A DNA stretch of 64,000 nt from JACVRW01 sp963837445 (GCA_963837445.1 CAWINK010000022.1:434001-498000), one strand, 5' to 3'; shown: positions 51,366-59,847, counted from the stretch's first letter. Translations and numbers: made by a program. Notes: generated by a model not told the origin, from the sequence alone.

Positions 51366-52553
51366 ATGGCAACCGCAGATGCGCTCCTGAAGCCGGACCA
51401 CGGCGCCCACCGAAAGCACTTCATCTTCACCGAGGAGCACCACCAGCTCCGCGAGTCGATCCACTCGTTCGTGACCAAGGAACTCGCGCCACACGCCGAC
51501 GAGTGGGAGGAGACCACCTTCCCCGACTCCGTGTTCACGCGCATGGGCGAGCTCGGCTTCCTGGGGCTCTCATATCCGGAGGAATACGGCGGCCAGGGCG
51601 GCGACTACTACTGCAACCTCGTCCTCGCCGAGGAGATGGTGCACTCCAACTGCGGCGGCCTCGCGATGGGGGTGGCCGTGCACACCGACATGGCCACGCC
51701 GCCGGTGCACCTGTTCGGGACCGACGAGCAGAAGCAGGAGTACCTGGTGCCGGCGATCAGGGGCGAGAAGATCTCCTGCCTCGGCATCACGGAGCCCGAT
51801 GCCGGCAGCGATGTCTCAGGGATCAAGACACGCGCGGTGCGAGACGGCGACGACTGGGTCATCAACGGCTCGAAGACCTACATCACGAACGGGCACCGCG
51901 CCGACTTCATCGTGCTCGTGACGAAGACCGACCCGGACGCCGGCTACGACGGCTTCACGCTGTTCCTCGTGGACATGGATGCCCCGGGCGTGATCCGGGA
52001 GAAGAAGCTCGAGAAGCTCGGGATGCACGCCTCCGACACCGCGCTGCTCGCCTTCCAGGACGTGCGCGTGCCCGCCGAGGCCATGCTCGGCCAGGAGGGC
52101 AAGGGCTTCTACCACATCATGTGGGAGCTCCAGGGCGAGCGCCTGATCGGCGCCGCCGGGTGCGTGGCCGGGGCGCAGAAGTGCTTCGACAGGACGCTCC
52201 AGTACGCATCCGAGCGCATGGCGTTCGGACGTCCGATCGGCCGCTTCCAGGCGATCCGCCACAAGTTCGCGGACATGGCGACGAAGATCGAGGCCGGTCG
52301 CCAGATGGTCTACACGACGGCTTGGCGCTTCTCGAACGGCGAGTACCCGGTGCGCGAGATCTCGATGGCGAAGCTCTACACCGCACGCATGGCGTGCGAG
52401 GTGACCGACGAGTGCCTCCAGATCCACGGTGGCGCCGGCTACATGAAGGAGTACGGAATCGAGCGCGCCTGGCGCGACATGCGCCTGAACCGCATCGGCG
52501 CCGGCACGGACGAGGTGATGCTCGACGTGATCGGCCGCTCGTACGGGCTTTAG
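51366..52553 (+). CDS. Acyl-CoA dehydrogenase
   Basis: 395 aa. Family segments: PEEYGGQGGDYYCNLVLAEE, LGITEPDAGSDVSGIKTRAV, WVINGSKTYITNG, and the C-terminal QIHGGAGYMKEYGIERAWRD. The residues at the catalytic-base position of short-chain enzymes (GAGYMKEYGIER) are in the usual place for a Glu. FAD-dependent alpha,beta-desaturation of an acyl-CoA. Divergent from the flavoprotein. Its stop interlocks with that of the convergent coiled-coil gene (TTAG). Confidence 0.93.
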   Translation: MATADALLKPDHGAHRKHFIFTEEHHQLRESIHSFVTKELAPHADEWEETTFPDSVFTRMGELGFLGLSYPEEYGGQGGDYYCNLVLAEEMVHSNCGGLAMGVAVHTDMATPPVHLFGTDEQKQEYLVPAIRGEKISCLGITEPDAGSDVSGIKTRAVRDGDDWVINGSKTYITNGHRADFIVLVTKTDPDAGYDGFTLFLVDMDAPGVIREKKLEKLGMHASDTALLAFQDVRVPAEAMLGQEGKGFYHIMWELQGERLIGAAGCVAGAQKCFDRTLQYASERMAFGRPIGRFQAIRHKFADMATKIEAGRQMVYTTAWRFSNGEYPVREISMAKLYTARMACEVTDECLQIHGGAGYMKEYGIERAWRDMRLNRIGAGTDEVMLDVIGRSYGL

Positions 52554-52909
52554 GCGGCGGGCGCCGTCCCGGGACCGCTGCGGCCGTTGCGCAGCTCGTC
52601 GAGCACGTGCAGGAGGCCCTGGGTGTTCGCCTGAACCCCATGATCGATCCGATCGAGGATTGCTCGGTGGTCTCGCAGCTCAAGGAGCATTGCTCGGTTC
52701 ACCTGCTGAACGTTGTGGATCGCCGAGCGCGTCTGCTCATGCTCACGGCGGCTCAACTCGCGATCGAGCTCGTGCTGCTTGCGCATCTCCTCAAGCAGCT
52801 CGCCAAACCGGCCGTCGAGGCTCGCAACGGTGCCGTCGAGTCTCGCAACGGTGCCGTCGAGTCTCGCAAGCGAGCTGCTGATCCCCTCGAGAGCGCGGCG
52901 GGTCCGCAT
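52550..52909 (-). CDS. Coiled-coil hypothetical protein with repeated RLDGTV units
   Basis: 119 aa from the ATG at 52909. The N-terminal third repeats a seven-residue unit (ARLDGTV, ARLDGTV, ASLDGRF) encoded by a 21-base tandem DNA repeat. A long charged helix follows (ELLEEMRKQHELDRELSRRE then HEQTRSAIHNVQQVNRAMLL), predicted coiled coil. No domain, signal or membrane segment. Located between two acyl-CoA dehydrogenase genes. Similar Leu-Asp-Gly heptads occur in fibrous proteins, but no function can be given. Confidence 0.6.
   Translation of the reverse strand: MRTRRALEGISSSLARLDGTVARLDGTVASLDGRFGELLEEMRKQHELDRELSRREHEQTRSAIHNVQQVNRAMLLELRDHRAILDRIDHGVQANTQGLLHVLDELRNGRSGPGTAPAA
52811..52870. 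repeat. 21-base tandem repeat in coding sequence
   Basis: The unit beginning gccgtcgag(g/t)ctcgcaacgg starts at 52811, 52832 and 52853, the third copy being partial. It encodes the RLDGTVA units of the coiled-coil protein in frame, so copy changes would add or remove whole heptads. Confidence 0.8.
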
Positions 52910-52969
52910 CGGGTCATTCTGCCACGGCCTGACGACCTCAACGGCGCACGTTTGTGACAGCCTGGACAT

Positions 52970-54113
52970 GTGAGCGCGCTTGCTGACACGGGGCTTCCGG
53001 AGGCTGCGCCGCGGCGGCCGCTGCCGCCGTTCGGCGAGGAGCACGAGGCGCTGCGGGCTGAGATCCGGCGCGTTCGTGGCCGAGGAGCTGCGCCCTCACG
53101 CGGCCGAGTGGGAGCAGGCGTGCTGGTTCCCCAACGAGGTCTTCCAGCGCATGGCCGAGCTGGGGCTGCTGGGCCTGAAGTACCCGGTCGAGTACGGCGG
53201 CCGCGGGGGCGGCTACCTGGAGGACGCCGTGCTCTCCGAGGAGCTCGGGCGCTGCGGCTCCGGCGGCCTTGCCGCCGGCATCGGCGCCCACATCGGGATC
53301 GCCACTCCGCCGATCTGGAAGTTCGGCACGGACGACCAGAAGGAGCGCTTCCTCGCACCCGCCATCCGCGGCGAGCGGATCGCGGCGCTCGGCATCACCG
53401 AGCCCGGCGCCGGCTCCGACGTGGCGGGCATCCGGACCTTCGCGCGCCGGGTCGATGGCGGCTACGTGGTGAACGGGTCGAAGACCTACATCACCAACGG
53501 GGTGCGCGCCGACTTCGTGGTCACCGCCGTCAAGACGACCGAGGACGGCGGCCACCAGGGACTGTCATTCCTCATCATCGAGCGCGGGATGGAGGGCTTC
53601 GAGCCCTCGAAGAAGCTCGAGAAGCTCGGCTGGCAGGCATCCGACACCGGGGAGCTCGCGTTCTCTGAGGTGTTCGTGCCGGACGAGAACCTGCTCGGCG
53701 AGGAGAACAAGGGCTTCTACCTGATCATGGCCAACTTCCAGTGGGAGCGGCTACTGATGGCGCTCGGCGCGGTGGCGTCCATGGATGTGGTGCTGGAGCG
53801 GGTGCTGGCCGCGGAGCCGGGCAGCCGCTATCGACACGCGGTGGCCGAGATGGCTGTGAAGCACGAGGCGGGGCGCTGCCTGACCTACCACGCGTTGAGG
53901 CTCTTCGCGGCCGGCCACGACGCGATCCGAGAGGTCACGGAGGCCAAGCTGCTGTCACAGCGCTCTGCGTTCGAGGTCGCGGAGACGGCGTTTCGCGTGC
54001 TGGACGGAGACCTCGAGGTGGGACGCGCCATGCGCGACACCCGCCTGGGCCCGATCGGTGGCGGCACCGACGAGGTGATGAAGGAGATCCTCGGGAAGCA
54101 GCTGGGGCTCTAG
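52970..54113 (+). CDS. Acyl-CoA dehydrogenase, second copy (frameshifted near start)
   Basis: The main frame, from about 53072 to 54113, encodes FVAEELRPHAAEW, PVEYGGRGGGYLEDAVLSEE, LGITEPGAGSDVAGIRTFA, YVVNGSKTYITNG and a C-terminus ending DEVMKEILGKQLGL. The expected N-terminus (VSALADTGLPEAAPRR ... EHEALRAEIR) is in another frame from the GTG at 52970, and the two join if one base is removed near 53069-53073 (EIR-AFVAEEL). The C-terminal helix lacks the HGGAGY motif (VAETAFRVLDG), so it belongs to a different subgroup than the first copy. Likely an indel error. Confidence 0.82.
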
Positions 54114-54131
54114 CGTCCTGCGTAGCGCCGT

Positions 54132-55328
54132 CTATTTCCCGGGCTTTGGCTTCCGTGGGACCCGCGGGGCACGGTAGGCCATGTACCGCCCCATGAACTC
54201 AGCGAAGCGGGGCACGGTGAAATCGACATACCCGTAGTCCTCCGTCGCGTATACGAGCCCCTTATCGAGGAGTCGCTGCCGGACCATCGAGATCGCCGCA
54301 GTGGTCTTGCCGAGCTTCGCCGCTACGGCTCCTGATTTGTAGGGACCGCCCCCGAGCTCCGCCATGGCGCGCATGTAGCGCCGCTCTTGGTCGGTGGCTC
54401 GCTGAACGCGGACTTCGTAGATGCTTGAATCGAGTGCGGCCTGGGCGACCGGCATTGCTGTCTCGATGTCGTTCGCGCTGATCGGCGACCGGCCTGCAAG
54501 GTTCCAGGCGTGCTTCCCCAGCTGCTGAATGTAGAACGGGTACCCCTCTGTCCAGGAGAGCGCCAGCTCCACCGCTTCCTCCCTGTACTCGACGCCCTGC
54601 TGCCGGGCCGGCTCGACGAGCGCGACGCGCGCGTCGTCGGTTGGGAGGTTCGCGATGACTGGGAATGTGAACAACCGCTCCGCGTACGAGCGCGCCTCCC
54701 CTGTCAGCCTCGGGATCTGTGGCAGACCAGCTGCGGCGAGCGTTATCGGCACGTTCTTCTGAGTGGCGCGGTGTAGGGCGCTTACGACCGCCCGATACTC
54801 GACTTCGCTGACGAACTGAACCTCGTCAAGGAGAAACACAACCCCGGAGTGCTTCTTCGCCGCGGCGTTCCCCAACTGGAGGAACAGCTGCGACAGGTCG
54901 CCGGTGATTGTTCCCTCATCCGCCTTTCGCAGATCCACTGCCAACTCGATGCCCTCAGGCCCAACAACTCTGATCGTGCCTAGGTGGCTGAGCGCGTCCC
55001 GGACGGCAGTCGTGGCCCGCGCGCTCAGCTTGAGCCGCGCCAACGCCGCCTGTGCGTCCCGCGCGATCTCCGCGACCAGTCCGCTGTTGGGGGTGAGCTC
55101 GTGGTAGTAGGTCAGGAAGCCCTCGGCCTCGGCGTAGTCCTCGAACGTGTTGAGGAGAACTGTCTTGCCGACGCCGCGAAGCCCTCGGATGATCATGCTC
55201 TGTTCGGTCGCGCCTCGCTTGAGCCGCCCGATGAGGACTTGGAACTGCTCGAGCTCCGCCGCGCGGCCTGCCAGCTCTGGCGGACGCGAGCCGGCGTTGG
55301 GTGTGTAGGGGTTGGCGATCGGGTCCAA
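54132..55328 (-). CDS. AAA ATPase with C-terminal winged helix (ORC1/Cdc6-like archaeal ATPase type)
   Basis: 398 aa. Walker A GLRGVGKTVLLNTF, Walker B VVFLLDEVQF, sensor region ITLAAAGLPQIP; a STAND-like lid follows. The C-terminal ~90 residues fold as a winged helix (GPYKSGAVAAKLGKTTAAIS, MVRQRLLDKGLVYATEDYG). Such ATP-binding proteins are found in mobile or accessory regions; roles in defence or DNA processing have been proposed but not fixed. TTG start at 55328. The gene and especially its upstream region are clearly AT-richer than the neighbours, suggesting acquisition by transfer. Confidence 0.82.
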   Translation of the reverse strand: MDPIANPYTPNAGSRPPELAGRAAELEQFQVLIGRLKRGATEQSMIIRGLRGVGKTVLLNTFEDYAEAEGFLTYYHELTPNSGLVAEIARDAQAALARLKLSARATTAVRDALSHLGTIRVVGPEGIELAVDLRKADEGTITGDLSQLFLQLGNAAAKKHSGVVFLLDEVQFVSEVEYRAVVSALHRATQKNVPITLAAAGLPQIPRLTGEARSYAERLFTFPVIANLPTDDARVALVEPARQQGVEYREEAVELALSWTEGYPFYIQQLGKHAWNLAGRSPISANDIETAMPVAQAALDSSIYEVRVQRATDQERRYMRAMAELGGGPYKSGAVAAKLGKTTAAISMVRQRLLDKGLVYATEDYGYVDFTVPRFAEFMGRYMAYRAPRVPRKPKPGK

Positions 55329-55336
55329 GCTCTACA

Positions 55337-55383
55337 GAGTTATACCATCCTATAAGTGCTTTCGTTATAAGTCTGTATAACTC
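55337..55383. promoter_or_regulatory. AT-rich promoter and dyad upstream of the AAA ATPase gene
   Basis: Arms GAGTTATAC (55337-55345) and GTATAACTC (55375-55383) are perfectly inverted around 29 bases; inside are two direct TATAAGT copies (55351-55357, 55366-55372). On the - strand, TATAAC (55344-55339) 10 bases before the TTG start makes a good -10. The encoded C-terminal winged helix could bind the dyad and autoregulate. Striking AT content in a ~70% GC background. Confidence 0.6.
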
Positions 55384-55398
55384 ATTAGAGCCTCCGGG

Positions 55399-55671
55399 CT
55401 ATGCGCGCGGGCGTCCGCGCGCCGCGCTGGACGGCTCGTCGGGCCAATGGCCGTGCTCGTCGAAGAAGTCGCGCGCGCTCTGCTCGGTGTCGCGCTCCTT
55501 GTCGCCCTCGACGCCGATCCGGTAGAGCACGTTCAGGAGCAGCACGGCAGTCCCGGCGCTGATGAAGAGCGCCCCGGCGGCGAGACCCACTCCGCCCGCC
55601 GTGGCGCTCACGATCACACCCGCGACCACGAGGACGAGCGGTATGCCGTACCGCACCGCGTGCAGACCCAT
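55399..55671 (-). CDS. Small two-pass membrane protein
   Basis: 90 aa from the ATG at 55671. Two hydrophobic segments (YGIPLVLVVAGVIVSATAGG and AAGALFISAGTAVLLLNVLY), then an acidic/basic soluble tail containing DTEQSARDFFDEHGHWPDE. No recognised family; this architecture, a double TM followed by an FFDEHGHWP tail, looks conserved rather than random. Divergent from the fabG-like gene by 41 bases. Confidence 0.65.
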   Translation of the reverse strand: MGLHAVRYGIPLVLVVAGVIVSATAGGVGLAAGALFISAGTAVLLLNVLYRIGVEGDKERDTEQSARDFFDEHGHWPDEPSSAARGRPRA

Positions 55672-55712
55672 GTACCTATGATGCCGGGCGCTCACACGCT
55701 AAAGGAGACTGA

Positions 55713-56540
55713 ATGGGAGTCCTGGACGGAAAGGCGGCGATCGTCACCGGATCGGCGCAGGGAATCGGTCGCGCCACCGCTGAGCTGCTCGCGGAGCAGG
55801 GCGCACGCGTGCTCATCAACGACCTCGACGCGGACAAGGCCGAGCAGGCCGCATCGGAGATCGGTGGCGAGACCGCAGTGTTCGGCGGCGACCTCACCAA
55901 GGAGGGCGTGCCGGACCAGCTGGTCCAGAAGGCCGTCGACGAGTTCGGCCAGATCGACATCATCGTCAACAACGCCGGCTACACCCGGGACGGAGTCGCT
56001 CACAAGATGACCGACGACCAGTTCCAGTCCATGCTCGACATCCACACGGTGGTCCCCTTCCGCGTGCTGCGCGCGGCCGCGCCCCACCTGCGCGACCCGG
56101 CCAAGAAGGAGAAGGAGGAGGGCAAGGAGGTCTTCCGCAAGGTCGTGAACATCAGCTCCATCTCCGGCACGATGGGCAACGCGGGCCAGGTGAACTACTC
56201 CGCCGGCAAGGCCGCCGTGGTGGGTCTCACCAAGACGCTCGCCAAGGAGTGGGGCCAGTTCAAGATCAACGTGAACGCCGTGGCGTTCGGATTCGTCGAG
56301 ACGCGCCTCACCGCCGCCAAGGAGTCCGGCAACACGATGACCAAGGACGGCGAGGAGATCCAGCTCGGCATCCCCGAGCAGATGCGCGCCATGGCGGCGA
56401 TGATCATCCCGCTCGGACGCCCCGCCTCACCCGAGGAGGCCGCCGGCCCGGTGTTCTTCCTCTGCTCCCCGTGGGCGAACTACGTGCACGGCCAGGTGCT
56501 GCACGTGACCGGCGGTCAGTTCGGCGGGATGTACGGCTAG
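55713..56540 (+). CDS. SDR family oxidoreductase (FabG-like)
   Basis: 275 aa. Cofactor motif VTGSAQGIGRATAELL, aspartate in LINDLDAD suggesting NAD(H), NNAGYTRDG, catalytic Ser in NISSISGT, YSAGK as Tyr-Lys, and C-terminal HVTGGQFGGMYG. A ~15-residue insertion (DPAKKEKEEGKEVFRK) lies before the catalytic serine. Strong AAAGGAGA ribosome-binding site (55701-55708). Likely a 3-oxoacyl or 3-hydroxyacyl-CoA/ACP reductase. Its TAG stop interlocks with that of the convergent hmgA (CTAG). Confidence 0.9.
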   Translation: MGVLDGKAAIVTGSAQGIGRATAELLAEQGARVLINDLDADKAEQAASEIGGETAVFGGDLTKEGVPDQLVQKAVDEFGQIDIIVNNAGYTRDGVAHKMTDDQFQSMLDIHTVVPFRVLRAAAPHLRDPAKKEKEEGKEVFRKVVNISSISGTMGNAGQVNYSAGKAAVVGLTKTLAKEWGQFKINVNAVAFGFVETRLTAAKESGNTMTKDGEEIQLGIPEQMRAMAAMIIPLGRPASPEEAAGPVFFLCSPWANYVHGQVLHVTGGQFGGMYG

Positions 56541-57739
56541 CGCGCGGTAACCGTCGCGCCCGCGTCCGCTCCCGCCTTGTCCGGGTTCCAGCTGTAGGCG
56601 TACTCGGGCCTGTCCACGTCTCGCCAGAGCGTGGACAGGCGCAGCGGCTTGAACGTGTCCCACATGACGGCCAGCTCGTCCGTCGACTGCTTCCCGAGCG
56701 CCTTCTCAACCGCGCCCGGCTGCGGCCCGTGCGGAAGCCCGGAGGGATGCAGGGTGATGAACCCCTCGTCCACGCCCTTGCGCGCCTCGTAGTTCCCGGC
56801 GGCGTAGAACATGACCTCCTCGGACTGGATGTTCGAGTGGTGGTAGGGCAGCGTGACCGCCTCCGGGTCCCAGTCGAGCATGCGCGGGGCGAACGTGCAG
56901 ATCACGAAGTTCTGCCCCTGGAAGGTCTGGTGCGCGGGCGGCGGCAGGTGGAAGCGTCCGGCGCGCGGCTCGAAGTCGTCCGCGTTGAACGTGTACGGCC
57001 ACACGTAGCCATCCCAGCCGACGACGTCGAACGGGTGGCGGTCGAGCACGTAGTCCTGGTAGCCGTCGCGCACCCGGACCTTGACCGGGAACTCGCCGCT
57101 CTCGTCGAACGTCTCGATCTCCTCGGGCGGATGGAAGTCGCGCTGTGAGAACGGGGAGTGCTCGAGCAGCTGGCCGTAGCGGTTGCGGTAGCGGTTCGGC
57201 GTCTCGATCTCACCCGGCGTGTGGAAGCAGAGCCAGAACTGCTCCTCGCCCATCGGCAGCTCGAATGTGTGCGTGGTGCCGCGCGGGATGACGACGTAGT
57301 CGCGCTCGCGGAACGGCACCCGGCCGAAGACGGTGCGCAGCACGCCGCTGCCGCGGTGGATGTAGATCACCTCGTCGCCCTCGCCGTTGCGGAAGAAGCC
57401 CTCGAGCGCCTGGAGCGGCTTGCAGACCGAGACCTCGATGTCGTTGTTCCACATCAGGAGGTGGCGGCCGGACACGGGATCCCCGCCGGGCTCGACGACG
57501 TTCGCATCCGCGAGGCGATGCACGTGAGCGTCCGGCACCCACTCCTCGCGCTGGATCGGCTCGAACCGGCCCACCTGATCGAGCCGGCAGGGCGACTGGA
57601 GGTGCAGCAGGATCGACTCGTTCCCCGAGAAGCCCTCGTAGCCCATGACCTCCTCGACGAGGAGGGGTGAGCCGCTCCCGTTGGAGCGCACCTGGACGTG
57701 CCGCTTGGCGGGGATGCTGCCGAGGCTGGCGTAACGCAT
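56537..57739 (-). CDS. hmgA: Homogentisate 1,2-dioxygenase
   Basis: 400 aa cupin-fold ring-cleavage enzyme converting homogentisate to maleylacetoacetate. Iron ligands lie in PYHHSNIQSEEVMFY (His and Glu) and LHPSGLPHGP (His). N-terminal GYEGFSGNESILLH and VIPRGTTHTFELP are also family features. Starts 2 bases after the hppD stop, so hppD-hmgA is an operon for tyrosine breakdown. No maleylacetoacetate isomerase is adjacent. Confidence 0.95.
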   Translation of the reverse strand: MRYASLGSIPAKRHVQVRSNGSGSPLLVEEVMGYEGFSGNESILLHLQSPCRLDQVGRFEPIQREEWVPDAHVHRLADANVVEPGGDPVSGRHLLMWNNDIEVSVCKPLQALEGFFRNGEGDEVIYIHRGSGVLRTVFGRVPFRERDYVVIPRGTTHTFELPMGEEQFWLCFHTPGEIETPNRYRNRYGQLLEHSPFSQRDFHPPEEIETFDESGEFPVKVRVRDGYQDYVLDRHPFDVVGWDGYVWPYTFNADDFEPRAGRFHLPPPAHQTFQGQNFVICTFAPRMLDWDPEAVTLPYHHSNIQSEEVMFYAAGNYEARKGVDEGFITLHPSGLPHGPQPGAVEKALGKQSTDELAVMWDTFKPLRLSTLWRDVDRPEYAYSWNPDKAGADAGATVTAR

Positions 57740-57741
57740 GG

Positions 57742-58878
57742 CTAGAGGTTTCCTCTCCGCTCCTGCTCGCGCTCGATCGCCTCGAACAGGGCCTTGAAGT
57801 TCCCCTCGCCGAAGCCGCGTGAGCCGTGTCGCTCGATGATCTCGAAAAACACGGTCGGGCGGTCGCCGACGGGCTTCGTGAAGATCTGGAGCAGGTAGCC
57901 CTCGTCGTCACGGTCCACGAGGATCCCCTGCCGGCGCAGGTCGGCCAGGTCCTCCTCGATCTCGCCGATGCGCTCGGGCACGTCGTCGTAGTACGAGTCG
58001 GGGATCGACAGGAACTCCACGCCCTGGTCGCGCAGCGCGGCCACGCAGGCCACGATGTCGCGCGTGGCGACGGCGATGTGCTGGGCGCCGGCGCCCTTGT
58101 AGTACTCGATGTACTCCTCGATCTGCGACTTGCGCTTGCCCTCGGCGGGCTCGTTGATCGGGAACTTGAGGCGGCCGCTCCCGTCGGTCACGACCTTCGA
58201 CATCAGCGCCGAGTACTCGGTCGAGATCGCCTCGTCGGAGAAGTGGATCATCTCGGTCATGCCGAAGACGCGCTCGTAGTAGCCCACCCACTCCTGCATG
58301 TGGCCGAGCTCCACGTTGCCGACGATGTGGTCGATCGCCATCAGCCGCATGGAGTCGGGATCGCGGGACGCCTCGCCGCGCCGCTCGAAGCCGGGCAGGA
58401 ACGCGCCCTTGTAGTCCTCGCGCTGCACGAACAGATGCTGGGTCTCGCCGTACGTGGCGATCGAGGAGAGCTGCACGCGGCCGTGCTCGTCCTCGACCCA
58501 GTGCGGTGTCATCACGCCGCGGGCGCCGTGCTCGACCGCGGTGCGGTAGGCGGCCTCCGCGTCGGGCACGCTCAGCGCGATCTTGTGCACGCCGTCGCCG
58601 TGGAGGGCGTGATGGGCCGCGATCTGGTCGCCACCCTGGAGGGTGCCGGTGAGCACCAGGCGGATGCGCCCCTGCTCCAGCACGTGCGACACGCGGTCGC
58701 GCCTGCCGGTTTCGAGACCGGCGTAGGCCGTCTCCGTGAAGCCGAAGGCGTGCACGAAGTAGAAGGCAGCCTGCGCGGCATTCCCCACGTACATCTCGAC
58801 GTGATCGATGCCGTGGACCGGCATGCGGTCGTCTGCGGGTACGGGCGGAGAGGCCGCGGGCGCGGTCGTTGTAGCCAT
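57742..58878 (-). CDS. hppD: 4-hydroxyphenylpyruvate dioxygenase
   Basis: 378 aa. Two VOC domains; iron ligands in IDHVEMYVG-side and IDHIVGNVE (His), LQHIAVAT-like AQHIAVATRDI (His) and FFEIIERHG (Glu). Converts 4-hydroxyphenylpyruvate to homogentisate, the substrate of HmgA. ATG at 58878. The divergent Lrp regulator and the AT-rich dyad just upstream indicate amino-acid-responsive control. Confidence 0.95.
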   Translation of the reverse strand: MATTTAPAASPPVPADDRMPVHGIDHVEMYVGNAAQAAFYFVHAFGFTETAYAGLETGRRDRVSHVLEQGRIRLVLTGTLQGGDQIAAHHALHGDGVHKIALSVPDAEAAYRTAVEHGARGVMTPHWVEDEHGRVQLSSIATYGETQHLFVQREDYKGAFLPGFERRGEASRDPDSMRLMAIDHIVGNVELGHMQEWVGYYERVFGMTEMIHFSDEAISTEYSALMSKVVTDGSGRLKFPINEPAEGKRKSQIEEYIEYYKGAGAQHIAVATRDIVACVAALRDQGVEFLSIPDSYYDDVPERIGEIEEDLADLRRQGILVDRDDEGYLLQIFTKPVGDRPTVFFEIIERHGSRGFGEGNFKALFEAIEREQERRGNL

Positions 58879-58881
58879 GCG

Positions 58882-58902
58882 GTTAATGATTCCGTTATTA
58901 AC
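58882..58902. promoter_or_regulatory. AT-rich dyad between hppD and the Lrp gene
   Basis: GTTAAT (58882-58887) and ATTAAC (58897-58902), inverted around nine bases, 3 bases upstream of the hppD ATG. Lrp/AsnC operators are AT-rich imperfect palindromes of about this size. Position over the hppD start suggests repression of hppD-hmgA that a pathway ligand would relieve, or alternatively activation of the divergent gene. Confidence 0.6.
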
Positions 58903-58953
58903 GGCAGCTTTCAATGCAGATCTGTTGCGTTCGTGGCACACTCCGGGGTGTCA

Positions 58954-59382
58954 ATGGATGCCATCGACCGAACAATCGTTGCGTTGCTTCGCGACAACGC
59001 TCGCCGGTCGTTCAAGGACATCGGCACGCACGTGAACCTCTCGGCGCCGGCGGTGAAGCGGCGAGTGGACCGTTTGGAGGCCGACGGAGTGATCCGCGGG
59101 TACACGGTGATGGTCGATCCGCGCGCGTTCGGATGGCACGCGGAGGCGTTCGTGGACCTCTACTGCGAGGGCGGCATGCCCGCCGACTCGATCAAGGAGG
59201 CGGTCGAGGGAGAGGTGGGGGTCGTGTCAGCGCACACCGTCGCCGGCGAGGCGAGCGCCCTCCTGCACGTGATGGCCGAGGACACGCAGGACCTGGAGCT
59301 GTGCCTGGAGCGGATCCGGGCCACGGACGGCATCAGCCGGACCGTGACCGAGGTGGTGCTCTCCACGCTGTTCGAGCGCTAG
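58954..59382 (+). CDS. Lrp/AsnC family transcriptional regulator
   Basis: 142 aa. HTH: IDRTIVALLRDNARRSFKDI, VNLSAPAVKRRVDRLEADGV; then the ligand-binding RAM domain (GVVSAHTVAGEASALLHVMA). ATG at 58954 preferred; GTG at 58948 two codons earlier is possible. By position it probably senses tyrosine, phenylalanine or a derived acid and controls hppD-hmgA. Its stop is 34 bases from the structured repeat. Confidence 0.9.
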   Translation: MDAIDRTIVALLRDNARRSFKDIGTHVNLSAPAVKRRVDRLEADGVIRGYTVMVDPRAFGWHAEAFVDLYCEGGMPADSIKEAVEGEVGVVSAHTVAGEASALLHVMAEDTQDLELCLERIRATDGISRTVTEVVLSTLFER

Positions 59383-59416
59383 CGGCACGCGAAACAGCAG
59401 CATTGAGGGGCCGCCC

Positions 59417-59489
59417 GAGCCGGGTGGGGCATCTCGGTTGCGTATAGCGCAACCCGGATGCCCCACCTGGGGTCGAACCCCTTTAGTGC
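59417..59489. repeat. Structured intergenic repeat, copy 2
   Basis: 66 of 73 bases match 27946-28018. Outer stem GGTGGGGCATC (59423-59433) / GATGCCCCACC (59457-59467) with inner GTTGCG/CGCAAC pairing (perfect here), then GGGGT-CGA-ACCCC (59469-59481). Located between convergent Lrp and acidic-protein genes; its end includes the TAA stop of the latter. Terminator or mobile palindrome. Confidence 0.8.
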
Positions 59490-59827
59490 TCCTCGCTCGG
59501 GCCGTCCGGAACCTCGATCTCGTCGGGCTCTCCTGACACCGCGTCGCCCTCGCCCGCGCTCTCCTCGTCGCCGAAGTCCTGGGCCGCGGGGTCGTAGCGG
59601 TTCTCGCCGTGTGTGGCCGCGTCACGCAGGTCGCTCTCGGCCGTCTCGAACCCTTCCTCGACGCCCTCGCCGCCCTCGATCAGGGGGCGCGTCTCCTCGT
59701 CCGCGCTGTCACCCTCCTCGTCCTCGTAGGCCGGGGAGCGCCCGCCGATGCTGCCAGCCTCTGCGGCCGCGGCGTCCTCCTCCTGCCGCACCAGCGGATC
59801 CTCGGGCGTGTCTTCCATAGTCGTCAT
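59483..59827 (-). CDS. Acidic disordered hypothetical protein
   Basis: 114 aa, very acidic (runs such as DEEGDSADEETRPLIEGGEG), no hydrophobic segment or known domain, probably disordered. The ATG at 59827 is 20 bases after the GNAT stop. The last codons and TAA stop are inside the structured repeat. Frame and composition make a real protein likely, but function is unknown. Confidence 0.65.
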   Translation of the reverse strand: MTTMEDTPEDPLVRQEEDAAAAEAGSIGGRSPAYEDEEGDSADEETRPLIEGGEGVEEGFETAESDLRDAATHGENRYDPAAQDFGDEESAGEGDAVSGEPDEIEVPDGPSEEH

Positions 59828-59847
59828 GCGGGGCGTGTACCCGCGTG

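Noticed and set aside
52811..52870. CRISPR-like repeats
   Set aside because: The units are directly contiguous, in frame and have no spacers; they encode protein heptads.
59469..59481. T-arm-like GGGGTCGAACCCC suggesting a tRNA
   Set aside because: No acceptor, D or anticodon arm can be formed around it; the arm belongs to the repeated two-hairpin element.
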